DNA of 48,171 nucleotides from Ruminococcus sp. (GCA_015066815.1 SVNR01000018.1:1-48171); one strand, 5' to 3'; shown: positions 16,641-25,421, numbered from the stretch's first letter. Program-made: numbers and translations. Notes: generated by a model from the letters alone, not told the origin.

Positions 16641-18571
16641 TATATCTGCATAATCATTCTTTTCAGTCTGATAAAATCAAAAACGTTTATTTTTCCGTCT
16701 GCGTTCATATCAGCAAGCTTTCTTTCCTCGTTTTCAGGCTCTGCAAGCATTAGGACAAACTTTTTCATAAGTGCCATATCTGAAGCAGTTACAGCTCCGT
16801 CATTGTTTACATCTCCATGAGGCACATACTCAAGAGTTATAGTACCGGATTTAGTTCTCAGAGGAATGACCGTAACTCTGTTTGCGTTTACAGAATCAAA
16901 ATCAAGTATTCTGACATTATATACATCTCCTGCCTTTCTGTCAGCAGGAAGCTCTACAATAAGTTCAAAAACAACTTCGTTTTCAAATCTGTAGTTTTCA
17001 TTTTTCACGTTCACAGCTTCCCAGATCACACGACCTGAAAAGCTTTCGGAAGAATATACACAGCCTGCAGATGTCGTTTCTGCCCCTATTATCCTGGCTC
17101 TTTTTCCGTCCGCCGACACTATATCAAACTTTGCGTTTATAGCTGTCAGTGAAACTGTAGATATTTTTACAGGAACCCTGACAATCTGCTTTATACTATC
17201 CTCGGTGATATTCTTTACCTCCGGAGTATATCTGTAGTCTATGTACGCCTGAGGTCTGTTTACGTTGCCTGATGACCCCGGAGAACTTGTTTGTGCTGTA
17301 GTAGTTGTTACCGTTGTGGTTTCGGACGTTGTCGTCGTTTCCGTTGTGGTTTCGGACGTTGTCGTCGTTTCCGCTGTGGTTTCGGGCGTTGTCGTCGTTT
17401 CCGCTGTGGTTTCGGGCGTTGTCGTCGTTTCCGCTGTGGTTTCGGGCGTTGTCGTCGTTATCGCTGTGGTTTCGGACGTTGTTGTCGTTTCCGTTGTGGT
17501 TTCGGGCGTTGTTGTCGTTTCCGTTGTGGTTTCGGACGTTGTCGTCGTTTCCGTTGTGGTTTCGGGCGTTGTCGTCGTTTCCGTTGTGGTTTCGGGCGTT
17601 GTCGTCGTTTCCGCTGCGGTTTCGGGCGTTGTCGTCGTTTCCGTTGTAGTTTCAGGCGTTGTCGTCGTTATCGCTGTGGTTTCGGACGTTGTCGTCGTTT
17701 CCGTTGTGGTTTCGGGCGTTGTCGTCGTTTCCGCTGTGGTTTCGGGCGTTGTCGTCGTTTCCGTTGTAGTTTCAGGCGTTGTTGTCGTTTCCGTTGTGGT
17801 TTCGGGCGTTGTTGTCGTTTCCGTTGTGGTTTCAGGCGGCACGGGCTCGTATCCGATATATACATTTCCGCTTATATACAGAGGATTTAATCCTTTTTGC
17901 TCAAATCTTCCGTTCTCAAATTCAACACGACTGCACATAGTGCTTCCGGGGTGACCGATATAATCAAGAAACATAGGATATACTCCCACAGGGGTATCTT
18001 CCTTTATCCTTAATGGTATACTTGCGTATACAAAATCTCCTGACAAATGCTCATGTACCGGATCAAAATACAGATGAATCAATGTCTGAAGATTTTCTGT
18101 ACCGGGTTTGACATATCCCGGATTAATCGAGGTGTTATTGAACTGCAGAGAATCCTCGTAATACGGATCATCTGAATCTCCCGGTATCCAGTTTTCTTCA
18201 TCAAACACAAAATATCTTGTGTCTATATCAAGCCACACCATAAGAGAGTCATATCCCTCATCATTATCTGTGACATTGATTTTCAGAACAATATCCTCTC
18301 CCGGCTGTGCATACATATCATCAATATACACAGTAGGTCCTCTTCCGTTACCTTCCGTTGGCGTTATACCGCTCACCTGTGTATATTCAGGCTCCCTTGC
18401 CCATACGACATTACTTCCTGACACGCCTTCGTTTACAGTGCTGTCATAATAAACATAGGTTTTTTCTGTATCAGGATCAACTGCCCAAGGCTTCATCGGA
18501 GCAATAAATCCTGCTGTCATTCCGCAGGCACACAGTAAAGAAATTCCCCTTTTTAACCCCTTACTTATCAC
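16640..18571 (-). CDS. Two-cohesin scaffoldin with long Thr-rich linker and C-terminal dockerin
   Basis: A 643-residue secreted protein starting at GTG 18571 behind GGAGGGA. It has a signal peptide (about 1-31), a cohesin-like beta-sandwich (about 52-235), a very long Glu/Thr-rich linker (about 240-424), a second cohesin (about 432-575), and a dockerin (about 580-643). The second cohesin has the typical VPVKIS strand, VIWEAVNV, and ELIVELPADRKAGDVYNV motifs and resembles cohesin 3 of the ScaB-like protein at 31493-34360. The dockerin loops are DVNNDGAVTASD and DMNADGKINVFD. Inference: a small intermediate scaffoldin that binds two dockerin proteins and itself docks on another cohesin. Function of the first cohesin is less sure because it is divergent. 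It is encoded apart from the main cluster. Confidence 0.85.
   Translation of the reverse strand: MISKGLKRGISLLCACGMTAGFIAPMKPWAVDPDTEKTYVYYDSTVNEGVSGSNVVWAREPEYTQVSGITPTEGNGRGPTVYIDDMYAQPGEDIVLKINVTDNDEGYDSLMVWLDIDTRYFVFDEENWIPGDSDDPYYEDSLQFNNTSINPGYVKPGTENLQTLIHLYFDPVHEHLSGDFVYASIPLRIKEDTPVGVYPMFLDYIGHPGSTMCSRVEFENGRFEQKGLNPLYISGNVYIGYEPVPPETTTETTTTPETTTETTTTPETTTETTTTPETTAETTTTPETTTETTTTSETTAITTTTPETTTETTTTPETAAETTTTPETTTETTTTPETTTETTTTSETTTETTTTPETTTETTTTSETTAITTTTPETTAETTTTPETTAETTTTPETTAETTTTSETTTETTTTSETTTVTTTTAQTSSPGSSGNVNRPQAYIDYRYTPEVKNITEDSIKQIVRVPVKISTVSLTAINAKFDIVSADGKRARIIGAETTSAGCVYSSESFSGRVIWEAVNVKNENYRFENEVVFELIVELPADRKAGDVYNVRILDFDSVNANRVTVIPLRTKSGTITLEYVPHGDVNNDGAVTASDMALMKKFVLMLAEPENEERKLADMNADGKINVFDFIRLKRMIMQI
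17305..17850 (-). repeat. 30-bp tandem repeat coding for the scaffoldin linker
   Basis: About 18 copies of a 30-bp unit code for TTPETTTETT-type decapeptides. Units differ by scattered third-position changes and by Pro/Ser and Thr/Ala swaps. The antisense frames stay open across it only because of the repeat. Confidence 0.92.
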
Positions 18572-18603
18572 AAAAGTCCCTCCTTCAGGATTTGTTTTTA
18601 TTA

Positions 18604-18632
18604 ATTATAGCACACCCAGTTTTTTTTTACAA
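18604..18632 (-). promoter_or_regulatory. Candidate promoter for the two-cohesin scaffoldin
   Basis: Minus-strand TTGTAA (18627-18632), 17-bp spacer, TATAAT (18604-18609) with an extended TGC just before the -10. About 30 bp upstream of the GTG start. Confidence 0.65.
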
Positions 18633-18700
18633 TATTTTTTATAAAAAGCCATGCTAAAAAAGTTTGTTTACGGGCAATACAGCATATATGCAACAAAATA

Positions 18701-18735
18701 TCCCGGTAAGAATATTTTATACATTCTTACCGGGA
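18701..18735 (-). terminator. Terminator after the 495-aa gene
   Basis: A perfect 13-bp stem tcccggtaagaat (18701-18713) and attcttaccggga (18723-18735) follows the stop at 18742 and is trailed by ATATTTTG on the minus strand. Confidence 0.8.
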
Positions 18736-18741
18736 GTGTTT

Positions 18742-20229
18742 TTACATTAAATCATTGATACCTGTATACCTAACATCATCCATAAGATTCATGCTGTTAA
18801 ACATGTTTCCGTACATAAGAGATTCAAGTACCTCTTCGTTTAGTCCAAGAGCATTAAATACATCACTCAGAAGTTTTTCTGTGTCCACCTCTGCTATATA
18901 TGATTGCATATCATCCCAGGCAACTACATTTTCAGGTGCTGTAAATTCCTTTTTCTCAGGATCATACATTTTCCATTCAATGCACAGATCACCCATCTCT
19001 TCGACAGATGTAGAAACTCTCTGTGTATCGTCGATTTTTTCAAACGAAAAAGCTAAAACATCTGACTGACCGCCTGTGATTTCGGAGCTTTCTACTGAAA
19101 CATTTCCTACAATATACTTGTCATCAACAAAACATATGTTTTCAAAGTCAGCCTTTATATCCTCGCCACCAACATTCGCAGCGATACTTCCTGTATAACT
19201 GTCGTTATTCTTTGTTGCTGTAATAGTCATAGATATACTTTCAGGGAACTCAAGCTTTACTGATACGTCATTTCCTTTTTGAGCCATCATAAAGGTTGCC
19301 TTAGCTTCGTCTGCAGCTAATTCCAAACCTCTGATAACGCCGTTTATATCCACATAGGTTACAAGCTCTGCTTTATCTTCACTCGATATATTGTCTACGT
19401 TTTCACGGATATCGTTTATAAAATCACTATAATCAGAAATCGCATTTGATGAGCTTTCGTATAAGCTTTTAAGCTTCTCGTCTGATTCTGCTTCATCGGC
19501 TATTTTTGTAAGAAGCGTTTTTGCATTTTCTGATGAAATCTTTGTGGTTATCTTATTGTACTTATAAGCTATTCCATCAACTGAACCTTCAGAATTCTTT
19601 TCTATGGAATTTTCGGAATCAGCTATCACATCGGCAATAATATTTCCATATCTTTTTGTAATATCTGCATAAAAATCCGGAGTAATCGTCTTATTGTCCT
19701 GATTCAGAGCAGTTATGTCTTCTGTATTATATGATATGTATTTTTCACTTGCCTGAGGAATCTGTATATATGCTGTGTTGTCATGATTGAAAGCGTTTAA
19801 TGAAATAACGCTTTTGTCATCTGCAGTAACAGATATGAGCGCCTCAGTCCATGTATCATAATAGTTTCCTTCTACATCAAACTTGAGCTCCTTGAAAAAC
19901 TCACTATTCATGTTCTGCTGCATATTTTCCAATACATTATCGTCAAGCGATAATCTGGCAGAAAGCTTTACTCCGTTTTTTCCGGAAACAACAGAATTTC
20001 CAAGAATATCAGCAGTCTCATCCACGGTATTGCGATAAACTGATTCACAATATTTTTCCGGGCTCATAACCGCAAGATTTACGGTATTGCGTACAGCAGG
20101 TACTGCCGCATATGCCGTTACACCGCCGCCTACAAGCAGAGCTGCCGCTGTTCCTATAACAACGCCTGTCTTTTTCTTCTGCTTTTCTACTTTTGCCATT
20201 ACTTCTAATCCATGTGCCATGTTGTCCAT
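18742..20229 (-). CDS. Membrane-anchored extracytoplasmic protein, unknown (495 aa)
   Basis: Start ATG 20229 (MDNMAHGLEV) is chosen because AAGGAA lies 7 nt upstream; a longer in-frame start at 20304 is inside the promoter. A Lys-rich cytosolic tip (about 15-23) is followed by one hydrophobic segment (TGVVIGTAAALLVGG, about 23-42), so the rest probably lies outside the cell. The body is beta-rich with repeated acidic Ser/Asp/Asn patches; SARLSLDDNV, GNYYDTWTEA and DITKRYGNIIADVI recall lipoprotein-like LolA/LppX or YcdB-type beta-barrel half-folds, but I cannot place it in a family. No linker, dockerin or catalytic motif is seen. It is monocistronic with its own promoter and terminator. Confidence 0.78.
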   Translation of the reverse strand: MDNMAHGLEVMAKVEKQKKKTGVVIGTAAALLVGGGVTAYAAVPAVRNTVNLAVMSPEKYCESVYRNTVDETADILGNSVVSGKNGVKLSARLSLDDNVLENMQQNMNSEFFKELKFDVEGNYYDTWTEALISVTADDKSVISLNAFNHDNTAYIQIPQASEKYISYNTEDITALNQDNKTITPDFYADITKRYGNIIADVIADSENSIEKNSEGSVDGIAYKYNKITTKISSENAKTLLTKIADEAESDEKLKSLYESSSNAISDYSDFINDIRENVDNISSEDKAELVTYVDINGVIRGLELAADEAKATFMMAQKGNDVSVKLEFPESISMTITATKNNDSYTGSIAANVGGEDIKADFENICFVDDKYIVGNVSVESSEITGGQSDVLAFSFEKIDDTQRVSTSVEEMGDLCIEWKMYDPEKKEFTAPENVVAWDDMQSYIAEVDTEKLLSDVFNALGLNEEVLESLMYGNMFNSMNLMDDVRYTGINDLM

Positions 20230-20275
20230 CTTTTTTCCTTCTTTCTTTTGTTGCCAAAAATATTTTATAACACAT

Positions 20276-20304
20276 ATAATATCATTGTTTTTCATTTTTG
20301 TCAA
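20276..20304 (-). promoter_or_regulatory. Candidate promoter for the 495-aa gene
   Basis: Minus-strand TTGACA (20299-20304), 17-bp spacer, TATTAT (20276-20281), about 40 bp before the chosen start. This position argues against the longer start at 20304. Confidence 0.65.
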
Positions 20305-20520
20305 GCATTATTCTGAATTATTCATGACGCAATATATTATAGTGAAATTCAAATAAATATGTTATTCATTATTAGATTTTTTATTGATATACGATACTGG
20401 CAATTACATTTTAAGGTAATTTTTATTCACTTTTTTTCAAGGTATTTTTTTTAAAACTTATCAGATAATATTTTTGTTCTCTTAACTGAGGATATAAATC
20501 ATAAAAAAGAGGTTACGATC

Positions 20521-20691
20521 ATGGAATGTAAAAGCAAAAACTCAAGTATCAGATGTACTGTAAAAGAATGCGCACACAACATGGGCAGTGAAAACTATTG
20601 TACACTCAACACTATCGATGTAGGAACACACGAATCAAATCCTACTATGCCTGAATGTACAGACTGCAACTCTTTTGTAAAAAGAAGTTAA
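20521..20691 (+). CDS. DUF1540-type Cys-rich mini-protein (56 aa)
   Basis: A short frame of 56 codons with six Cys (residues 3, 12, 17, 27, 46, 49), including a CTVKECAHN start of the motif, CTLNTIDVG in the middle and CTDCNSFV at the end. This spacing matches DUF1540, a small Firmicutes domain presumed to bind metal. AGAGG precedes the ATG by 7 nt. A perfect hairpin follows at 20706-20740. Function of the family is not established. Confidence 0.85.
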   Translation: MECKSKNSSIRCTVKECAHNMGSENYCTLNTIDVGTHESNPTMPECTDCNSFVKRS

Positions 20692-20705
20692 GAACAGATA
20701 AAAAC

Positions 20706-20740
20706 GGCGTATTCCGCAGGAATATTTTCCGGAATACGCC
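20706..20740 (+). terminator. Hairpin after the DUF1540 gene
   Basis: Perfect 11-bp stem ggcgtattccg (20706-20716) and cggaatacgcc (20730-20740). No T-run follows at once, so it may be a stabilising 3' hairpin or a weak terminator. Confidence 0.6.
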
Positions 20741-20748
20741 AGTACATA

Positions 20749-20790
20749 TTATTATAGTGAACTACAGGTTTATTTTGCGTTTATGACGCA
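20749..20790. repeat. Partial copy of the dispersed repeat (copy H)
   Basis: attatagtgaac at about 20750 matches one arm of the family, but the opposite arm is lost; the following sequence has its own short tgcgtttatgacgca dyad. Confidence 0.5.
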
Positions 20791-20900
20791 GCCTACTGAT
20801 GTGCAGTGCAGTATAATAAATATGTTTATAACAAGCATACACAAAACATACAAAAATCGATACTTTAAAACGTCAAAACGTAAAATTTCCGGTAACCCAC

Positions 20901-20929
20901 TTGTTAATCACATGATTTTAGAGTATAAT
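20901..20929 (+). promoter_or_regulatory. Promoter of the ireB-like gene
   Basis: TTGTTA (20901-20906), 17-bp spacer, TATAAT (20924-20929). The expected transcript would start close to the ribosome site, giving a leader of about 15 nt. Confidence 0.65.
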
Positions 20930-20950
20930 ATAAACAAGGAGATGATAAAA

Positions 20951-21196
20951 ATGACCGATAAAACTATGAAATTTTCAGTAAGCGAGGACAAGGAAAGAGT
21001 ACTGAAACAAAATCTCACTATTATCCATGATGCACTTATAGAAAAGGGATACAATCCAATAAATCAAATAGTAGGTTATATTCTTTCTGAGGACCCGACA
21101 TACATAACAACATACCAGAACGCAAGAAATATCATCAGACACATAGATCGTGATGAGCTTCTTCAGATTCTTGTAAAATCATACATTGAAAGCTAA
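20951..21196 (+). CDS. IreB-family regulatory phosphoprotein (UPF0297)
   Basis: An 81-residue cytosolic protein. ATG 20951 lies 8 nt after AAGGAG; longer frames upstream run through the promoter. The sequence matches UPF0297/IreB: MKFSVSEDKE, a middle ALIEKGYNPINQIVGYILSEDP(T)YIT, and the closing NARNIIRHIDRDELLQILVKSY. In Enterococcus IreB is a substrate of the IreK Ser/Thr kinase, phosphorylated near the N-terminus, and affects cephalosporin resistance; Thr2 and Thr5 here are candidate sites. In many Firmicutes this gene precedes ruvX; here it stands alone before a deacetylase gene and is closed by a terminator. Confidence 0.9.
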   Translation: MTDKTMKFSVSEDKERVLKQNLTIIHDALIEKGYNPINQIVGYILSEDPTYITTYQNARNIIRHIDRDELLQILVKSYIES

Positions 21197-21229
21197 AAAA
21201 CATGGTAAACACGCCATGTTTTTTTCTTT
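21195..21229 (+). terminator. Terminator after ireB-like gene
   Basis: aaaaaacatgg (21195-21205) pairs perfectly with ccatgtttttt (21214-21224) and is followed by more T. The A-run begins inside the stop codon. Confidence 0.9.
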
Positions 21230-21298
21230 TTTATAAAGTATTATCATCTGTTCTCCGCAGATAATAAAATCGTACGTTATCTGAAAGGAGAAAAAAAT

Positions 21299-22036
21299 AT
21301 GAAAAGATTTTTTGGCGCTGCTCTCGGACTGTTTCTGGCATGTCAGTCATCTGTATGCTACGGAGCTCTGAGCACTGCATCACACGGATACGGACAAGGA
21401 AAAGAAAGAGGCAACGATAACTGTCCTATAGGTGCGACAGATTTTAGTAACGCCTATTCAAAGTATGAAAGCTGTGCTCTTTCAAACGATAAGAACCGTA
21501 TTATTCTGACCTTTGATCAGGGATACGAAAATGGATACACCGAAAAAATACTCGATACACTTAAGGAAAAAGATGTACAGGCGATATTTTTTCTGACGGG
21601 AGATTATGCCAAAAAAGAAACCGCTCTCGTAAACCGTATGATTTCGGAGGGACATACTCTCGGAAATCATGGTATGACTCATGCAAAGTTTCCTGAACTT
21701 TCTGAGGACGAGCTTCGTGAGGAGATCATGTCGCTTCACAACTATGTTCTTGAGGCATACAACTACGAAATGCAGTATCTCAGACCTCCCTGCGGAGAAT
21801 ACTCCGAACAGACGCTTAACATCACAAAAGACTTAGGCTACAAAACTCTTATGTGGAGCTTTGCCCACGTGGACTGGCAGACCGATATGCAGCCTCCTGC
21901 AAAGGAATCACTTGAAAACATGCTTAATTGCGCACATGGAGGAGCTATATATCTTCTTCACTCTGTTTCAAGTACAAACGCAGAAATAATGGGCGAACTG
22001 ATAGACGGCCTGAGAGAAAAAGGATATACTGTCTGA
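21299..22036 (+). CDS. Secreted polysaccharide (peptidoglycan) deacetylase, PdaA-like
   Basis: A 245-residue NodB-fold carbohydrate esterase 4 protein with a signal peptide (about 1-23). Motif 1 is TFDQGYENGYT, the PdaA form of TFDDG; motif 2 is HTLGNHGMTHAKF (His metal ligands); motif 3 is LRPPCGEYS; a late LLHSVSS supplies the usual His. PdaA-type enzymes remove acetyl from N-acetylmuramic acid in peptidoglycan and in Bacillus are needed for muramic delta-lactam in spore cortex. Ruminococcus is not known to sporulate, so wall modification is more likely. GAAAGGAG precedes ATG 21299. A terminator overlaps its stop. Confidence 0.92.
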   Translation: MKRFFGAALGLFLACQSSVCYGALSTASHGYGQGKERGNDNCPIGATDFSNAYSKYESCALSNDKNRIILTFDQGYENGYTEKILDTLKEKDVQAIFFLTGDYAKKETALVNRMISEGHTLGNHGMTHAKFPELSEDELREEIMSLHNYVLEAYNYEMQYLRPPCGEYSEQTLNITKDLGYKTLMWSFAHVDWQTDMQPPAKESLENMLNCAHGGAIYLLHSVSSTNAEIMGELIDGLREKGYTV

Positions 22037-22037
22037 A

Positions 22038-22078
22038 AAAATCCGCTTCTGATAAAAGCTTCAGAAGCGGATTTTGTT
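22038..22078 (+). terminator. Terminator after the deacetylase
   Basis: A perfect 15-bp stem, aaaatccgcttctga (22038-22052) with tcagaagcggatttt (22061-22075), followed by gtt. Confidence 0.9.
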
Positions 22079-22080
22079 AT

Positions 22081-22117
22081 TATAGTGAACATCAGAATAA
22101 ATCTGTCGTTTACTATA
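22081..22117. repeat. Dispersed palindromic repeat, copy D
   Basis: tatagtgaac (22081-22090) and gtttactata (22108-22117) form the arms around aatcagaataaatctgtc-type sequence. It lies between the convergent deacetylase and GH130 genes. Confidence 0.75.
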
Positions 22118-22134
22118 TATCGACCGGTATACGA

Positions 22135-23124
22135 TTATATCTGTGAATTTTCAAAAAGATAGTCTATTACATCATCAACCGTTGTAAAACATAATCCTGT
22201 ACATGTATCTGCGCATCCATAATAGATAGCTATACGACCTGTTGCTGCGTCTACGATGCTTGCACATGGAAAAGTGACATTCGGCACATCTCCTGCACAC
22301 TCATAAAGCCGCTGAGGACTGATCAGATAATCCCTGGCTCGTTTTACGGGCTTCCATGGCTCATCTATGTCAAGAAGAGCTGCTGAAAAACTATATACAA
22401 ACCCGTTACACGAGGTAAGTACTCCATGATAAAACAGAAGCCATCCCTCTGACGTCTCTATCGGAACAGGTCCTGCTCCGATTTTGGTGCTTTCCCAGCT
22501 TTTTGAAGGACCCATAACATATCTGTGTTTCCCCCAGAATGTCATATCAGGGCTTTCACTATAGTAAATATCGCCGAACGGAGTATGACCGGAATCGGAC
22601 GGACGGGAAAGCATAGCATAGTTTCCGTTTATTTTTCTCGGAAAAAGCACCCCGTTTCTGTTATAGGGCAAAAAAGCATTTTCCAGCTGATAAAACTTCT
22701 TAAAATCAAATGTATATGCCACACCTATAGTAGGAGATTTTTTATACGCATTACACCAGGTAAGATAGTATCTGTCTCCGATAAACACTACTCTTGGGTC
22801 ATAACCGTATATGAACTCTGACATCTCTTCTATATCCGTATCAAATACTATTCGTTCTTCGTTTAACTCCCAGTGTATGCCGTCCTTTGAAAAACCTGCA
22901 TGGAGCTCCATATCCCTTGCTCTGGTATCAACTCTGAACACTCCTGCATATCCGTCTCCGAAAGGAACAGCTGCACTATTGAAAACACTGTTTGAAACAG
23001 GAATTATGTCCCTGTTTATGATAGGATTCTGATCATAACGCCATACCACATCACGACAGCCTGACGGCTTATCCTGCCATGGAAGATTTGCGACTACTTT
23101 TTCACCGAAAATCTGATATTTCAC
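22135..23124 (-). CDS. GH130 beta-1,4-mannoside phosphorylase
   Basis: A 329-residue cytosolic protein. GTG 23124 (MKYQIFGE) is preferred because GGCGGAG lies 8 nt upstream; the in-frame ATG at 23145 has no ribosome site. GH130 marks include NPIINRD near the start, [19 protein letters not shown], the catalytic Asp in GYDPRVV, and [20 protein letters not shown]. No signal peptide. GH130 enzymes phosphorolyse beta-1,4-mannosides to mannose-1-phosphate; the substrate may be mannobiose, mannosylglucose or longer manno-oligosaccharides, and RaMP1/RaMP2 of R. albus are the closest known models. It lies 70 bp downstream of the GH26 gene with no visible terminator between, so mannanase and phosphorylase are probably one operon. 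Confidence 0.92.
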   Translation of the reverse strand: MKYQIFGEKVVANLPWQDKPSGCRDVVWRYDQNPIINRDIIPVSNSVFNSAAVPFGDGYAGVFRVDTRARDMELHAGFSKDGIHWELNEERIVFDTDIEEMSEFIYGYDPRVVFIGDRYYLTWCNAYKKSPTIGVAYTFDFKKFYQLENAFLPYNRNGVLFPRKINGNYAMLSRPSDSGHTPFGDIYYSESPDMTFWGKHRYVMGPSKSWESTKIGAGPVPIETSEGWLLFYHGVLTSCNGFVYSFSAALLDIDEPWKPVKRARDYLISPQRLYECAGDVPNVTFPCASIVDAATGRIAIYYGCADTCTGLCFTTVDDVIDYLFENSQI

Positions 23125-23193
23125 TTTCCCCACTCCGCCTTTCATATAAAAATAATATTTTTGTCAGACCTGAGAGGTATTTTCCGGTATATG

Positions 23194-25014
23194 CTATTCA
23201 GATATATCTTCGTTATTATCAGGCGGTGCTGTGTCCGTCACTAACGGTTCAGCCTGATTTTCCGCAACTGTTGTTACCGGAGCTTCCTCATAAAGAACTG
23301 ACTTGTTTCTGTACTTGTCAAGAGTAATTGTTCTGTTTGAATTATACATCTTCAGAAGAGATTCACGGCTGTTGTATTTTTCAGACAATTCACCGTTTTT
23401 ATCCAATATATAATCACCGTACCAAAGTCCGAAAAACGACCATACTGCGCGGTCTCTGAACGTAAGCTCCATATCAGGAAGTATTCCGCATTCACTGAGA
23501 GCTATAAGCTTCTGTCCGCCTGTAAGAGAATAAAGCCACTGGTATTGCTTATAATAGCTTGCGTTGTCCGTGTTTTCACCGTAAAGATCAACTGCAGCAA
23601 TGTCAAACATAGAGTTTCCTACAAAATATTCACTTCCCTGCGCACTCCATATCCAGATAAGATTATCAAGATTATGATATTCCGTCTGTCTTCTGTAGAG
23701 TACGTTCCAAAGCCATTTGTATGCTTCAGGTCCTGCATTTCCCCACCAGAACCAGTCTCCGCTCGCTTCATGGAGAGGTCTCCACAGAACCGGGATATTA
23801 TTATCTCTCAGACGTTTTAGCTGAGCCGATACTGCATCGATATCATACAATATATTTACTGTTTCGGCTGTTAGCAGACCTTCCTGATACAACGCCTGTA
23901 TTTCATCAGCTGTCATAAGTGCTACATCTGTATCAGTCACTGCAAGCGACAGATCAAAACGCGTTTTTTCAGTATAAAACTCGTTTTCATATACAGGCGC
24001 TTTCCAGTGCCACATATAACCTACTATACCGCCTTTTTCTGCCCATTTTATTGCAGCCGATACTTCATCATCCTCAGGAGATATTTTTTCATCTGAGTTT
24101 ATAGAATACATACTCATATCTCCGAATCTTATTGCAGGATAGTTAGATGTGTTTTCATATATTTTGTTTATTTCGATATCTCTTGCATCTGATACATACT
24201 GTCCTGTGATAATTCTTTCCCCATAGTTATCCGCAAGATACTTCATAAGCTCTTTTGCTTCATCTATAGCGTATGGATTTATAAGATCAGGCAATATGTC
24301 AGTATGAGAAGAATATATAGACTGATTGTTTTTAATCCTGATATAATCAAGATCAAAGCCTCCGTCCAGTTCCTTTACAGTTATCACTGCGTTTCCCTTT
24401 TCAAGAAACACACCGTAGTATGTTTTTACAACAAAACGTCCTACTGTTTCTTCAGTACATTCAAAATCAAACAACTGTTCGCCGTTAAGACATATCTCGT
24501 TTTTAACAACAGCATCTGAAGCAAAGCATACCGAAATATCATAATGCTGTTCAGCCGGAATATCATAAATAAACTCCATAGAGTTACCCGACTGCACATC
24601 AAAGCCTGTCAGATATCCTCCGCCTGAAAAACCGGTTCTCGCATCAGAAACAGCAAGTGATTCACTGCCTTTAGCATCCTCTGCTTCTATAAGCAGCTCG
24701 TATTCGGACTGATTTATGAGAGTTGTGTTTAGTACATATTCACTAACTGTCGTTACTTCGGCCTCTGTAACCGGTTCTGTTGTTACAGTAACATCGGGTT
24801 CTGTTACAGTTGTTTCAGTAACATTTCCAATCTCCTGCTTCTGAGTTTTATCTAACGAAAAGCTCCGGATAAGATTCATAACGCATATTACTATCATAAG
24901 AAAAGATAAAAGTATCACAAGGAGCAATACTATCATCTTGCCGGAAACCTTTTCCTCAACAGATACACTTCCGAACAGGGATTTTAATTTGCCAAAAAAC
25001 TTTTTTTCGTTCAA
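23194..25014 (-). CDS. Membrane-anchored CBM35-like/GH26 beta-mannanase
   Basis: A 606-residue protein starting at TTG 25014 behind GAGGAA; the first ATG would cut off the basic tip. Residues 1-26 are basic, 27-50 are one membrane segment, 60-95 a Thr/Val/Glu linker, about 105-230 a CBM35-like beta-sandwich (YELLIEAEDAK, SGGGYLTGFD, DLDYIRIK), and about 245-560 the GH26 domain. Catalytic residues are acid/base Glu416 in RPLHEASGDWFWWG and nucleophile Glu508 in ALSECG. GH26 enzymes cut beta-1,4-mannan internally with retention. No dockerin is present, so the enzyme should stay on the membrane outside the cellulosome. It heads an operon with GH130. Two candidate promoters lie upstream. Confidence 0.93.
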   Translation of the reverse strand: MNEKKFFGKLKSLFGSVSVEEKVSGKMIVLLLVILLSFLMIVICVMNLIRSFSLDKTQKQEIGNVTETTVTEPDVTVTTEPVTEAEVTTVSEYVLNTTLINQSEYELLIEAEDAKGSESLAVSDARTGFSGGGYLTGFDVQSGNSMEFIYDIPAEQHYDISVCFASDAVVKNEICLNGEQLFDFECTEETVGRFVVKTYYGVFLEKGNAVITVKELDGGFDLDYIRIKNNQSIYSSHTDILPDLINPYAIDEAKELMKYLADNYGERIITGQYVSDARDIEINKIYENTSNYPAIRFGDMSMYSINSDEKISPEDDEVSAAIKWAEKGGIVGYMWHWKAPVYENEFYTEKTRFDLSLAVTDTDVALMTADEIQALYQEGLLTAETVNILYDIDAVSAQLKRLRDNNIPVLWRPLHEASGDWFWWGNAGPEAYKWLWNVLYRRQTEYHNLDNLIWIWSAQGSEYFVGNSMFDIAAVDLYGENTDNASYYKQYQWLYSLTGGQKLIALSECGILPDMELTFRDRAVWSFFGLWYGDYILDKNGELSEKYNSRESLLKMYNSNRTITLDKYRNKSVLYEEAPVTTVAENQAEPLVTDTAPPDNNEDISE

Positions 25015-25042
25015 AACTTTCCTCTTTCTTTTGCATCAGACG

Positions 25043-25051
25043 ATTATAGCA
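25043..25051 (-). promoter_or_regulatory. Extended -10 promoter candidate near the GH26 start
   Basis: Minus-strand TGC followed by TATAAT (25043-25048), about 30 bp upstream of the TTG start. No good -35 at 17 bp, so recognition would rest on the extended -10. Confidence 0.45.
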
Positions 25052-25155
25052 CATGACTGCAAAATTATTTATTTGACAGAAATATTCTGAAGAATTAAAG
25101 TTGACTGTACCGTTAAGCTTAAAGTTTAATTAAATAAATATAGCTTATAGTTATT

Positions 25156-25185
25156 ATTTTAGCACATCTTACAGCGGTATGTCAA
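25156..25185 (-). promoter_or_regulatory. Distal promoter of the mannan operon
   Basis: Minus-strand TTGACA (25180-25185), 18-bp spacer, TAAAAT (25156-25161). The roughly 135-nt leader contains a short ttaaac/gtttaa-type dyad near 25110-25130 that might be an operator. Confidence 0.5.
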
Positions 25186-25290
25186 TACAGCTTCAAGAAA
25201 ATTACTTTTAAAATTTAATTATTTAATAGATTATTTAATATGAAAATATGGATTTTTTCAGTATTTCGTTCTGCATAAAAACCGCTTATT

Positions 25291-25330
25291 ATTATGAACA
25301 GCAAAATAAATTTGTCGTTTACTATATAAT
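25291..25330. repeat. Dispersed palindromic repeat, copy E
   Basis: attatgaacagc and gtcgtttactatataat-type arms flank aaaataaattt, matching copy D over most of the right half. One arm has lost two bases. Confidence 0.7.
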
Positions 25331-25421
25331 AATCTGCGGCTCCTTTAGCACCGGAAAAGTCAGCTTTATAACTGTCATTATTATAGTATATTATTTTTTT
25401 TATTTTTTTTCAAGTATTAAA

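Noticed and set aside
17305..17850. Regular spaced repeats that could suggest a CRISPR array
   Set aside because: Units are contiguous, in frame, and without unique spacers; they code for a linker.
17265..17954. Long plus-strand frames of 229, 199 and 114 codons rich in Val/Ser, Cys/Arg or Phe/Pro
   Set aside because: They are antisense shadows of the 30-bp repeat in the scaffoldin linker; no ribosome site, and composition follows the repeat period.
20783..20950. Extended 137-aa form of the IreB-like protein
   Set aside because: The extension covers the TTGTTA-17-TATAAT promoter and the family begins at the MTDKTMKFS start.
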